64,000 bases of DNA from Candidula unifasciata (lineage: Eukaryota; Mollusca; Gastropoda; Stylommatophora; Geomitridae). Of the stretch, positions 36,701-50,800 are shown one piece after another. The translations under genes were made by a program, and so were the position numbers. A model generated the notes under the pieces. It did no database searches. It was not told the origin of the DNA and saw nothing but the letters and a program-made list of their open reading frames with translations. Numbering within the stretch: position 1 is the stretch's first letter; each line of letters begins with the position of its first letter. The stretch covers positions 209,205 through 273,204 of the forward strand of contig CAJHNH020006068.1 of assembly GCA_905116865.2 (NCBI GenBank), in the 5' to 3' direction.

Positions 36701-39700
36701 TACTGTTTTCCACATGACAGCTCTATTCAACTCCATTTTACTGGTTAAATTGCTAACAGTATTAGGATGAGGCTCTCGAATATCAGGAAATTACATCATA
36801 AATTGTTAAACAAAACATTTGAATATCTGCCACAATTAATGAACACATGCTCAACCAAAAATACTCCTTCAATAGTTAACACCATTATAGCTAAGATCAG
36901 TTATTAAAACATCGGTATATAGCAATGATATTCTAAACTAATGGTTTCATGATGCTTGAAGCATGACATAGTACACAAATTTAACTGTGGTGCACAAATA
37001 AGTGATTTCCCAAAGTCTACAGTCATTAAACACCATATATCTTTTAATGCAGCGAGAATGGTATGTTTGTTTTTTTTTAGCAGTTTTCTTCATTTTCAGT
37101 CTTTTCAGAACCTCTGTTTTGGATTGTTTTTGTTTTTTATGAAACACAGCCTATGTGCACATCCACATATCCAAAGACTGAAACACAACATGCCTAATGT
37201 CAAAAAGTGATTATACATTTAATTTAATATGGCATAAGGCAAAATACCAGTCAGATGAATACTTTTTTTAGCTAAATAATCTAGACAGTACTGATCAGAT
37301 CTGACCTGTCAAAAAACAAAATAATTGTTAATAGTTATTTCACTTTTTTTTTTTATTGTGCCATAGCAAAAGGCTAGCCTACTAAAACAGCTATTATAAC
37401 AATATATTAATATAATGATAATTTCCTGTAGTATGTTTCAACCACAGCTAATAACCTTGTATATGTTTTTCATTTTCAGATGGTTAAACATTTGTCTGGT
37501 CAACTGTAAATATGATGTAGGTAGGTAGCCGGATACAGATGTTGTTGTCATGCAGTTTTATACATAATTGTTTTTTTAAGTAGAATAAGTATACTATTTT
37601 GTTTAGAAACGTGTATGCCTATATTTCAAAAGTGTGGCTGGCGTTATCACTGAATCAATGCATATTTTTCTTCTTATTCATTCTCCTCCTTACAGGCAAC
37701 ATAGAGACGGGCTTTGAAACAATACTAGCCTAAATGCTGAAACAAACAGAATCTCATAGCTGTGCTGGCCTCCAAGGTTCCTCAAGGAATTAATCCCAGT
37801 GTTAATCTAAAACTGTACTACTTACAATGATAAAATTCCTAGGTGAAAAGGATTATCTTTGACTTTTGAGAACAAAACTTTACAGAAGAATTTCAAGTTG
37901 TCCTCTTGCTGTGGGTAAACAGTTGAATGTTAACTGTTGAATTAAGAATCAATATCACAGCACTCGTGACACTCCCATAAGTGCTCTGTCCACATCTTCA
38001 GCAGCAAGCTAAGAGTTAAAATTCCGATGGTACCAGTAACTGTCTGATTGTATATCTGTCTCGCCTTTCCCCTGAGTGTCGAGTGTCAGCCAGATTCCCT
38101 CATAACTCCTCGCAGTGCCATTCTCCTCAGACTGTGATGATCTATCTGTGCCTCGGCACTGTTCACTGCTCCCTAAGGGCCCTCACAATATCCAGCTTGT
38201 CATATATCACTTCATCACCAAGTGGTGCAGAACCAGCCAGTCTGTCTGCCTGCTTATTTCCCAACACACCAACAAAACAGCTGAAAATGATGCTGCTAAT
38301 CTAGGATGCCAGTTCTAGGGGCAAAAAAAAATTCCTTCCGCTAAACTAGACAGTGGTTTTGTTTTGTTTAGTTGTGTATCCTCGAACCAGTTTAAATCTC
38401 CTGAGAGTCTACCCCAATTATAACTAGTTCCATGTGGATTTAGGATTGAAAAGGCAATTCTTTCCACCAGGACTTAGACATATTAAAATGTACTACTTAG
38501 AGATTGTACCCCTTAACCCCCTGGAGGATGAATATAGCATCTCTCACCCTGGGTTATACAAAAAAATTGCATCTGTTATTATCAATGGAGGGAAACAGGA
38601 TGCCCAACAGTCCCAAAGCGGTAGGGTGTTGTACTAGTTTTACGACAGAGGCCAAAGCTGCTGGACTCGATTCTATCCATGATGTCGAACTGATTACACA
38701 GGACAGATTGGAATCGAGGAAGAGACTGTAAGCTCTGTGTGTAAGGTCTGTGTGACTTATAATAGTACAATAGGACAATGAATTTAAAAAAAAATGAATA
38801 TAATTGATGTAACACTGATTTCAAGAAACAAACAAAGAAGCTTTGTTATTTTACTGACCTTAATTCTGGTGGTGACTGTTGGTTATGGCACCTCTGGCAA
38901 CTGCGTAATGCATCTACTGTGTGTGCATGTTTGTGGATTTGCCTGGATCAATTGTTCATTAAATTTCAGTAGGGACAATGAATGGCATTTTGTGTGATTT
39001 TCACTAGCACATGAAAAAAGCAATTATTGGGTTATCCGTTTGCAGTGAAGTTGCTGCTGATTTAAGATGTTCTTTGTTTTAATATATTTTCAGTGCGCCG
39101 AACTGCCAGAAAATTTGGTTTCAAAGAAGTCTCAGATGATGATGACTGGACTCTTTACTGGACTGACTTTTCAGTTGCCTTGGAGCGGGTCATGGACATG
39201 AAAAAGTACCAGGTTTGACGGTTGTTGCTGTGCTATCTGGCATGACATAAAGAATTTTGTGACCTAGACTCCTGCATTACTAATGAGTTATTTAGCTGTC
39301 CCACTGTAGGTCACTGACTATTTCTCTCTATTTCTTCCTTGAAAGAAGACTGACCATTTGAAATACTTGTCTCAGAAATTTTGCAAAATGGTTTCTCAGA
39401 TACTCTAGAACAAATATCAGAGATTTTCTTCTATGATAGCCTGTGCATTTTTTTTTTATGCCTCTTCCAGACAGATGCAGTCAATCATAAATGGGGTTTC
39501 TCCTAAAAAATAAGATCAGGTCTTTTATTAATTTTTGCTTGAAAATACTTCTTATTCTTCTTCGTCAGCGTTCCGAGCCCTTGAGGTTCATTGCTGCAGA
39601 TATTACCCGCCTCCATTCATCTCTCTGGTTGGTCTTCTGTTTCCAGTTGGTGGCACAAATGTTTGCAGGTCTGTCTGGACATTATCTCTCCATGATCTTC

Positions 39701-42700
39701 TTAGTCTGCCTCGTGGTCTATGACCATTTATCTCCCTTGTGTATATAGTTTTCCCTTCTTTGTCATCTGACATTCTCTCAATATTCCCCAACCATTTCAG
39801 TCTATTATTTCTCATGATGCCAGTGATCAGTGGTGATTTTAAAAGGTTATGAATTTCATTGTTGCTTCTCACTCTCCATTCCCCACTGTTTGCATCTTTG
39901 ATGGGTCCAAAGATTCTAATGAGAATCTGTTCTCAAAAACCTGTTACAAGGCTTCATCTCTTTTAGTTGTGCTCTAACTTATGCTTGAAAATATATCTTA
40001 AGCTTTATTTTCAGGAGATGTCATATTTTGTCATATATGAAAATCTACATTTATATTACCATTTATTTCAAGCATTAATTTAAAATATATGAATTTATAT
40101 GAAATTATATATTCATTGCTTTATAATTCAATATGCCCAACATGTGTTTCAGTGGATGAACAAAATCAAACCATCTAGCTGACAATCTTAACTATAACTT
40201 ATATTTGGTAGGTCTTATATTATAAGCATTCTAAAAAAAATCATGCTAGCGCTAATTTTTGGGTTCAGTCTTATTTTCAGAGAAACATGGTATGAGCTTT
40301 AGTGACAGGGAAGGGACCATGATTTGGACATAATAGGAGAATTAATTCTCTGGAGTATATTTTAACATTGAGGAATAGGCTGACTGTTTTCCACTTTTTT
40401 AACTGCTGCCTGAAGGTTTGATGATACCACTAGTCAAATGTCAATCCAATAGGATCAGATGACAGATACCTGGATCAGCCACATAAGTAAGAAATAATGG
40501 ACTATTTTTACACCAGTGGGGCATCAGGCATATGATGCTAGGCTCATATTTTTAAAGACCTATCAGCACTATATGGATTATGTGACTGCCTTTTACTGGT
40601 ACCCAGTTTAGGCTGGGTCAACCTGGAGCCATGGTATGCATCCAGCGACTATGCTACCACAACTTGCGATCAGCCACATAACATGGTTATCATTAGAGTA
40701 CTATACAGCTACATGAAGTACTACTTTGATCTACCCTGATGTCCTGGGTGGTGAGGGAAACATAGGTGGCTTTGACAAAAGATGATAATGGAGGTCAATT
40801 CTGGATAGGTTGGTAGAGGGACAGGAAAGATGATCTCATACATACAGAAAATAGATTAAGATTTATGGTTGCTTGTATCACCTGGCATGGAACATATTGA
40901 TAATGATGAGTAATAGAACTGTTCCATTTGAACAAAGAATTTTGTTAAGTAGTTGAATAACGACTGCATATCAGAAATATGGACAACTTGTATAGCTACA
41001 AACATTCATTAACTGATTCCTATGCACAGTAGGATTAAAATAGTATGACAGAGCCACTAAGGTAGAGCTTAGAAAACAATTCTGACAAATAATCGATGTC
41101 AAATTTCTTAAACTTTGTGCATTTTTTGTTCCCCAGAAAATTAACCATTTCCCAGGCATGAGTGAAATATGTCGTAAGGACATGTTAGCTCGAAATTTGA
41201 CCCGCATGCAGAAAATGTTCCCGAAAGAGTACAATGTTTTCCCCAAAACCTGGTGCCTACCTGCTGAGTAAGTTCTGTAAAATCTTAATGTTTTGACATT
41301 TGAACCATTGTTTTATTTAATCACAAAATAGATTATTTAATGCTTTCTGTCCCAGCCAACATACAGTGTGTTATAAGCTACAGTCAGTGCGTAGCAAACA
41401 ATGAACAGTGTATAATTATTTTGTTTTACATTTGGTTGAGCGTGCTAAAGGAATCTGGCTAGATATGCTCAAATAAAGCACAGTGCATGTTGTCTTTTTT
41501 GAAAGTAATACACTCATTCTCTTTTCATTGTGAAAATTATCTTCTTTAGTATATTTAGCAAAATTGTCTGGTCTTCAAAGAATTTAAAGACAAGCACATA
41601 CATTTTAGTATCTAAACTTATAAATCAATCAAAAGCTGTATGTTATAAAATAAAGAATATCTTATTCAATAAATCCTTTCAGTGAAGGTTATGGCCAGAA
41701 TTATTGCATCTTGCATGGAACCAGTTCTGAGAAATAACTGCAGATCCAAGTAGACCCAGCCTAAAATAGATATCAGGAAACATTCTGAGAAGTAAAGGCA
41801 GCCATCATTATTTTGACTTCTTTACCCATTTAGAGAAGAGAATTAGAAAATGGTGTCAACAATATGGGAAGAACATGAGGTGAGCTGCACATTTTAGCAA
41901 AGAATAGGATGACTTGGTGACAGTTGATTGAGGACCTGGGCTCCACTTAAGGGTAAATGATAACATTTTCTTTTCTTTTTTTAGTCCACGTCATGTCATC
42001 GATAGACATGTCTATCCATAATCTTCTGTCTCATTACTTACATTCAATTCTAACACAGATGATCTTCCATGACATGATGTCAAACTGTTCAGCATCTTCT
42101 GTCTCAGTCTACCTCTGCCTTTTTGCCTTCTAACTTTCCCACCGTCATGATGTATTCCAGTTTTTCCTTTTCAAGGTGTGACTAAAGAAATTAAATTATC
42201 TGCTTCTGATGTGGGTACTCAGTTCTGTTCTTGAGTTAAGATAAACTATTCATGTTTAACAAATAGTTTTAACTATTTCCTTTTTTCCTTACGTATTTTA
42301 TCATCAGCTATGGTGACTTCCAAACCTATACCAGACAGAAGAAGAATAAGACCTACATTCTAAAACCAGAGTCCGGGTGTCAAGGCAGAGGAATTTGGGT
42401 CACGAAAAATCCCAAGGAAGTGAAACCACATGAACATATGATATGTCAGGTGTATGTTACCAGGGTGAGAGCTGATTTTTTTAACCACAGTCACATTTCT
42501 TTTATCTGCAGAATGTATAGATTGCAAAGCTAGAAATCTTTGAGTTTTACCAATGTCTTTTTTCCTCTTCCAGGCCGCTATCTGATAATTTCATCACATA
42601 AAAAAAACAACATAAAACTCTTTTAAATACTATACTGGAGGGAAATGTTTAAGGCAAGAGACAGAGAACAAGAAGTTGACAATGAGACAAGTGGGAGGAC

Positions 42701-45700
42701 AACATCTAGAGATGGACCAACAGCAGTCTGAGAGTGTACTGCCAAGGCAAGAGACAGGAAGTGTTGGAGATCCATTGCAGCTAGCCTTCATTGTGGAGAC
42801 GGCTCCTAAGTGATTGATTGATTAATTGATAATTTCAATGAGGGAGTCGCAACCTGGCTGGCACTCCTACTGGGCAAAACCCAGATATTCAGTTCAACTT
42901 CCAAGGAACTTTTTAACTCTTTGTGATGATGTATTACAGTGTATGAACATTCAGGAAGCCTGAGCTATGGAAGTCAGAATTAATGAATTGTCACACTCAT
43001 ATTGGAGGCCAGTACAGCCTTTAAGTTTCTGAAAAGACAAAACAGGAATAGTTAGTTGTGTGGGACTTGTCTCTTCATCCAACAGAAAACTAGATCTGCA
43101 AAATCCAACCAGTCACAAAAAGTTCTAATATGATTTGGCTGAGAGCTCCATTAGATAATAGAAGGCAGGAGAAACAAAAAATATTATTTGCCTCAGAAAT
43201 TCTATAACTGTAAGCTAAATTAGACAGGCAAATAATCATATTAGTAACAGCAGACATGTATTGTTGGAGTAACTTTTATTAATATGTTTTTTTTTTTTAA
43301 TTTGTAATAGCATATGTAGCTAAAGAGGTATTTTAATCATTGTTTAATTTTTGCATTCTGTTTGTTTTGTTATTCATGATCATAAGAGTTTCGTTTTCTC
43401 TTTACAGCCATTCTTAATTGATGGGTATAAGTTTGATCTCCGTATCTATGTGTTAATAACATCTTGTGACCCCCTGAGAATCTTTATATTCAAAGATGGG
43501 CTGGCAAGGTTTGCTACAAATAAATACAGTGAACCAAGCAATAGCAACACAGTAAGTATTGTAAGATTTTTTTTTTTATTTCAAGATGCAATTTTATACC
43601 TTTCTTAATTTATGAACACTGAACTAGCTTTGCATCCAATGGATGACCTAGAAAAATACTGCAGTCTGAACCCACCTGAATAAACATGAGTTTGGTCTAA
43701 TTGTTTGAGCAAGTGAGAATTGTCTTCTATAAATTTGGCAATTAAAAACAATTGTTTTTATACACCAGGATTATGTAGAATGGAATGGAATGGAAGAATA
43801 TACTTGGAGCCCTATCTGACGTATACTGGCACAAAATGTTGATTGTCATGAGTCAACTTTACTATTTACTGTGAGAGAAAGACAAACAATAACTAGACTT
43901 TGACTCATAACAGCACACAGGTCAATCACTGGTCATATGGGTTGTGTGTAGGCTATATAGGTAACTGAGTGTTACGGTGAGGGGAGGTTACAAGGTTACT
44001 TGACAAACGTGTAGAGCAATACACGGCAGTTGGTAGTTTGACAGTCCAGTGAACAGATGTGTCTGTTTGGTACCTCTGAAAGGTGAGAATTGTTTTTGCT
44101 TGGCATGGACTGGATCTAATGCTGTGGAGAGGACAGTAGTAGCTGTTCATACTTGTGACAAATGTTTCTTTTGTGTAGCCGGAATTATAAAGTTAGTTGT
44201 GGTAGCCAGGATGATACGTAATTATTGCTCCAGATGCATCCGCTAGCCTCTCATGACTTTGTTAATATTGCTAGTATGATTTGTAAGCAGCTATACCAGC
44301 GTACTGTTGATATACTTAGCCAGTGACTACGTGGGATTAGTGTACTTGTGATCTGTGAGAAAAAATGGGTGGCTACTCAGTAGTCGATAACTTTGTGTGG
44401 AAGCCAGACTAACTTTAAAATTAATATGAATACTTGAAAAAACATTCTTTGAGAATTGGAAACACTGTATTCAGTGTTTACATGTTAATGAAAGTGCAGG
44501 CCTACTAACACAAATAACAATGGTACCTCTATCACATCTATAAAAAGGTGTCTGACAGTGATAATGGTGAGGATTCTCTGATATTGAAATAATTATCTTT
44601 CTTTCAAAGGAAACACAAACAAATCTTTAAAGGGCTTAGCTTGAGTTGCTTCAAGACCTTTGCTTTATCAGCACTTTAAAAAAAAAACCTAAGAAGAAGA
44701 ATGAAAATGTTTAACTGTCTGAGGTGCACAAGAGGAAAGTAAAGTTAACTTCTTTGAATGGCTCTTATTGTTAAATTGCTTATTGGTTTGTCTTCTGAAG
44801 GATAACGTTTATATGCATCTAACAAACTATGCCATCAATAAACATAGCCAGGATTTTGTGCGGGACGATGAAGCTGGAAGCAAAAGGTTATTTTTTCTTT
44901 GTTTAACGTATATGTGTAGAATTAAAAATATTTATATGTTTGTTTGTTTGCATTTACCAACTGTAAACCCCAGCGGTAAGTCCTGGTTATTTGTCCATTT
45001 CTAGACTTTGTTTAGTGACCTGGGTTTTACTAAGTACCTGTTTTACAGACCTGGCCAACTGTATGCATACTGTTGATTCCTTGCCTCCTAGGCAGATGCA
45101 CCCCGACTTCAAAGAATCCCCTAACTGGTCGACTCCTGTGACATCCTTGTTATGGTGGCAGTGGGTCCTTGTTATCCCTCACAGTAGGGCCCAGGAACCC
45201 ACATGGGAGATTTAGAATATTTAAAAAGAGACCTCACATGTCCTATCTGAACATAATTTTAGAGAAATCATTACCAGGCAAGTTTCACTTTACCTCATTG
45301 TATCTTTACAAGTTGTCTCTCTAACCCTTTTACACAAACAAGACCAAGTCCAGTCACTTCCGATTGTGACACAACCTTGTGAATGCAGATATTTAGCCAT
45401 TTCTGCAGTGAACTGTTCTCGAAAAGCTTAATTAAATGCTATTGGTTCTATGCAGACCTATGTAGTGTTTAGGAGGCCTGGATGTGAATATATTCACTAA
45501 ATATAGCATTTAGAGGGGTCTCATTGTGACTGCAATAGATTTTTTAAAGCCAAGTTGACTTTGAATTTATCCTGTAAGCTTTAGTGAGGAGGTCATGGCA
45601 TGGGTCACCTAAATACATATTTGTTTTAGACCTCAGGGAATGCATTCCATTTAATGCAGCAAACTGATATTGTTTATTTATTACTCTATTTATGTATATT

Positions 45701-47760
45701 TTTAAATTTCAAAACATAAATTTTAAAATTTCTTAATTGCTTATGTAAAATAGTTTTTAAATGGTTTTTTTAAGCATTTGTTCCCAAATTTCCCCAGGTT
45801 CATGACGCATTTGCTAGGTGAAAGGGTTAACAAATCAATTTTGAACTTTAAGTAAAAACTGTAACACTGCAAGACAGAATGAGTTAAAATGACAGTTGGA
45901 GCAGAGTTGGTTAGTGTAGGAAACTAGGAAACAAAGACGACCACACAACAGCGAGACTGCAGTGTCCAACGAAACTAACAAGGAAGGCTAGCCCTAGCAA
46001 CAGATGCTTGAAGAAGTCAGATGGGTCAACCCAAATTGTGCAAGTTTCACAGCCATGTTGTAAATGAGCACAGCACATTTATATCTGTGGATGAACACAA
46101 AAGAAACAGGTTTATTCTATGAATACGAAGAAATGCATTGTAAAATTTAAAATTATGTCATCATACTTCTCATTCTGCTAGCTCCCAGATTTTGGGTTTA
46201 AATCCGCATCAGGGCAGATTTTTTTTTTTTAATTGTGTTTGCTTCCAGGTTAGCTCAGCTTAAAATGGGTACCAGGAAATATCCCGGGAAGTAAAGGCAG
46301 TGAGCATGATATAAATACAACTTTCATGGAGTTTCAGTTGGTCAGTACAAATATGGGTCTGGCATCATTTACCTAATACACCAGCTGTGTTAGAAGGAAA
46401 GCATAGCTTACAACAGTGGATTATCCAAGCACCCACTACATCCCTTTTTGTTATGCTCACCTGCCGCCATTCCTTAATTTCCTGCGTACATCTCACAAGG
46501 AAGTTTCATTTAAAACGTTATCACTAAACGCAATACATTATCATTGATGAATCTTGCCAGTTTGGCATCCTGCTTGCTGAAAATAGTCACACATATGACT
46601 TTGCAGCTGGCAGGGGTGGTGATGACAAAATTCATGTTTATTCAGTTGCTACTTGTGAAAAATTGAACAACTAGACCTGATGTTAATAATGCTGATTCAG
46701 AATCAACATCATTGCCCTTGTAACAATACCATAGATTTTCAGCCCCTGCCATCAGAAGTTGAAAGGCCTGTTGTTACAGCAACCACCATGTCTTTTATCA
46801 CCAAATTAGGGGTTGATTTTGAAAAATTCCTAACAGTAGAACAAAATTCAAGTGATCATTGGTAAGCTATGTAAATCTCTGTTGAGTTGAGCTGAGTCAA
46901 GAATTGACATTACAGCACTCAGGGCATTCCCATGTGTGCTCCATTGTCATCTTTAGCAGCCAGCTCAGAGTTCCAAAACTGATGGTACCAGTTACAATCT
47001 GGTTATATGTCCATCTTGCCTGTGTTTTCAGTGTTTATATTTTACTGTATTTTCTTCTTCTCAACAGTGCATTATAAATGCATAACTTTATAGTCTGTAG
47101 AACTTTTCTATAAAGTCCTTGTAATATTTTGTTAAAAATTTCATGATCAGAATATAATTTACTTTATTTTGTTAAATGAAAATCATTAACAGAAACTGAC
47201 TGTAGTAGTAATGCCTGTATGTCATAGATAATATATTTATGTTTCATTCCTTAAACAGACGTATCAGCACAATCAACAGATACTTGAAAGAAAAAGGTTA
47301 TGATATTGACAAGCTGTGGTCCGACATTGATGATGTCATCATAAAAACATTAATCTCTGCTCACTCTGTTCTCAAGCATAATTATCGCACCTGCTTCCCA
47401 AATCACGTGAGAGGCAGTGCATGCTTTGAGATCTTGGGTATTGACATTCTCTTGGACAGAAAGCTGAAGCCAAATATTTTGGAAGTGAGTAAAATTTTGA
47501 AAGTTTTTTTTTTTTTCAATTATATTGGAGGTTGTGCAAGTAGAGCTAGTTACTTTACGCTTACAGTATTTTGGATGTGTTTCTTCATTACATAAGGTGT
47601 CAATGTTTGAAGGGCTTATATTATATTAAAGATTATGATCCCCCTGTTTTCTTCTTTTTCTTCTTTTATTCTTCTTCTTCTTCTTCTTCTTCTTCTTCTT
47701 CTTCTTCTTCTTCTTCTTCTTCTTCTTCTTCTTCTTCTTCTTCTTCTTCTTCTTTTCTTC

Positions 47761-47802
<42 letters not shown>

Positions 47803-50800
47803 TTCTATTTCTTCTTCTTCTTCTTTTCTTCTTCTTCTTCTTTTTTTTTTTACTTCGTCTTCTTCTTCTTCAGCATACTCAGCAGAGGCAGTCGTGATAG
47901 TGCATTAGCTAGCACGCATGCCTGCTGACCCTGTGCTTATATGTTTTAATCCCATCTGAGGTGGATATTTTTGTCATTTATTAATTCTCCTAGTAGTTAT
48001 CAATTACAATTACAAATGATAAGTTATTGATAGAGATGGGAGTCACCATGGCAGAGCGGCTAGATGCTCGCTGTGGATCAGAAGGTCGTGGGCTCGCTCC
48101 CTGGCGGAGCCGGACTTTTTAAAAAAAATAACCTTGGTTTCCATGTCGACCCAGCCTTGAGTGGGTACCGGGTGCAGTCCCAGGAAGTAAAGGTGGCAGG
48201 CGTGATGCTGACCACATCACCCATCTTGTGCCGATTGGTCTATAAAATATAGGTCTAGCCCTATACGCCCTATAAGCCTAAAGGCGTGGAAAAGGGCCCT
48301 TTCCTTTTTTTTAATTGTTTTTATTTTATTTATTGATAGAGAGGGTGGCTTCCATGTTATTTATCACACATTAAATGGACATTTGCAGAAATTTCTGGAA
48401 GCAGTGACAATAAAATTTTACAATCTCGCACTGAGAAAATAAACGTAGCATGGGGTAAATTTGAAAATCACCTGATTGTCTTGAATTTCTGTTGATGAGA
48501 TGTGCACTGGAGCAAGAGAAGACAGCATGAATTATTTACTTAAGTGGAAAGGAGTAGTTTGTTGTGCCTTATTATATGTTGATGTAACTCTGTAGTAATG
48601 CACCTGATGAGATACAGCAAAATATGCCAGGCAATAAATTGTACAATGTATTGTTTGTGTCTGCACGAGTTAAACTCATTATAGAAAGATATTGTTTTGA
48701 GTTAGTCAACTAGGAAATGTGAACCAGGATATTTCCAAGGAAATAAAATTGCTGAATTTTAATGAATCTTCTCCTTCTTATTCACCTTCACCAGTTGTGA
48801 ACTCCAGCAGAAAGTTATGTTTGTTAATCCAGCTCTGGACTTTAGTCTTGTTTCAGAATTTGAATTCTTGCTGCACATCCATTTTACAGATTTGGCTTCT
48901 TTATGTGCAGATTGTTGGTTCCTCTCAGGCAGATGCACTTGATCTTCGAAGAAAATCCCCTAATTAGTCATTTCTTACGACAAACTTGTTAGGGAGTCTT
49001 GTCATGTTTTTCCACTACAATGGGACCCTAGAGCACACACAGGGTTCTAATAAATCAAGAGATTAAGTAAAGATGGTGGTACTAAAGTGTCCTTTCACTG
49101 AAACCCATAGATAAACAATATTAATCAAGCATTGATACAGTTGTGGCAGATAGGAAAAGATCAGAGGGCTTTGTATGAGCTGGTTAAGGACTTTTGCTCC
49201 ATTTAGTTAAAATAAGCAGAAGAAGCAGAAAGGTGACCATTGAGCAGCAATTATTCACATCATTGATCATTTAAGTAATCTCACCATCATCAAAAAGCAG
49301 TTCTTTTACAAATCATCCCTCTCTTCACGACGTGCAGAAAGTCTCTTTCTCTAGCCAGTTCTCCAGCTGTGTGTGCTGCCATTGCCAGTCTCATCTTCAG
49401 TATCTTATATCCACCTTTGCAGAGGTCAGCCTTTGCCTCATTTTCCTGAAACTGCACTCTCCATCACCGTTCTCTCCAAGCCACCATGACACTTAACATG
49501 GCCACAATACCTTAGCTTTTGGGGAGGGAGGCTGTTTATGAGCTAGTTTTCCTCGATGTTCAGACAATATAGTGTTTTCTTCTTCTTGATCCACATTATT
49601 CTAAGAAATGTTCTGTAGCGTTTTAGTTCATTCGGTAATCTTAGACACCAGTAATATTTGTATTTATTATCTTATAATTAATCAAGCACTTTCACATCTT
49701 CTCCAGGTAAACCATTCTCCAAGCTTCACAACTGATGCAGTCCTTGATAAAGAGATCAAGGGCACCTTGATCTGGGACACTTTGGGCCTCATTAACTTTG
49801 GTGCCATGGATAAGCGGAAGTACTTGGAAGAAGAGAGAAGACGTATCAAAGACAGACTGTTGGGCAAATGTACAAAAAAGGAATCAAAGTTAGTATTTTT
49901 TGGAAATCATACTAATGAAAAAATGCATTTTTATTTTATGTATGCGAAAATCAAAAGTTGACAGAAAATTTTAATGAATTGTTAAAATTGTGTGGGAAAT
50001 GCATGGAAATGCTGAAATGAAGTGAAGTAATCAGAATTATATGCAACTGACTTATCTCTAGTCTATAAGTCAACTTCTATCGCCCTGAACCATGAACTTA
50101 AACTGTTGTAGTGGTGTAGATGCTGTTGAAATAATATAGACACTGTTACAAGGATGTGGACACTGATTTTGTGGTATGGACACTGTTGAAGTGATATTGA
50201 CACTGCTGTAGTGATGCAGATACTGCTGAAGTGATGTAGATACTGTTGAATTGATGTAGACACTGTTGTAATGATGCAGAAACTGTTGTAGTGAGGTGAA
50301 TATTTATGTATACACTCTTGTAATGATATAGACACTGTTGCAGTTATCCAGATAAAGTTGACATAATGTAGACACTCTTGTAGTGATGTAGATACTGCTG
50401 TTGTGAGGTAGATACTGTTGTAGTGATATAGATACTGTTGTAGTGATGTATACACTGCTGTGGTGATGTTGATACTGCTGTGGTGATGTAGGCACTGTTG
50501 TAGGGATGTAGACACTGTTATAGGGATGTAGACACTGTTGTAGGGATGTAGACACTGTTGTAGGGATGTAGACATTGTTGTAGGGATGTAGACACTGTTG
50601 TAGAGATGTAGACACTGTTGTAGGGATGTAGACACTGTTGTAGGGATGTAGACACTGTTGTAGGGATGTAGACACTGTTGTAGGGATGTAGACACTGTTT
50701 TAGGGATGTAGACACTGTTGTTGGGATGTAGACACTGTTGTAGGGATGTAGATACTCCTGTTGTAACATATCGCTGTGTTGATGTGGAAACTGCTGTAAG

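Noticed and set aside
46743..46861. Possible cassette exon between TTLL exons 8 and 9 (good AG and GTAAGC borders)
   Set aside because: 119 nt breaks the frame and reads into a TAG in the incoming phase. It could only be a poison exon; there is no evidence of use.
47571..47928. Poly-Ser, poly-Leu and poly-Phe frames
   Set aside because: Translation of the (CTT)n microsatellite.
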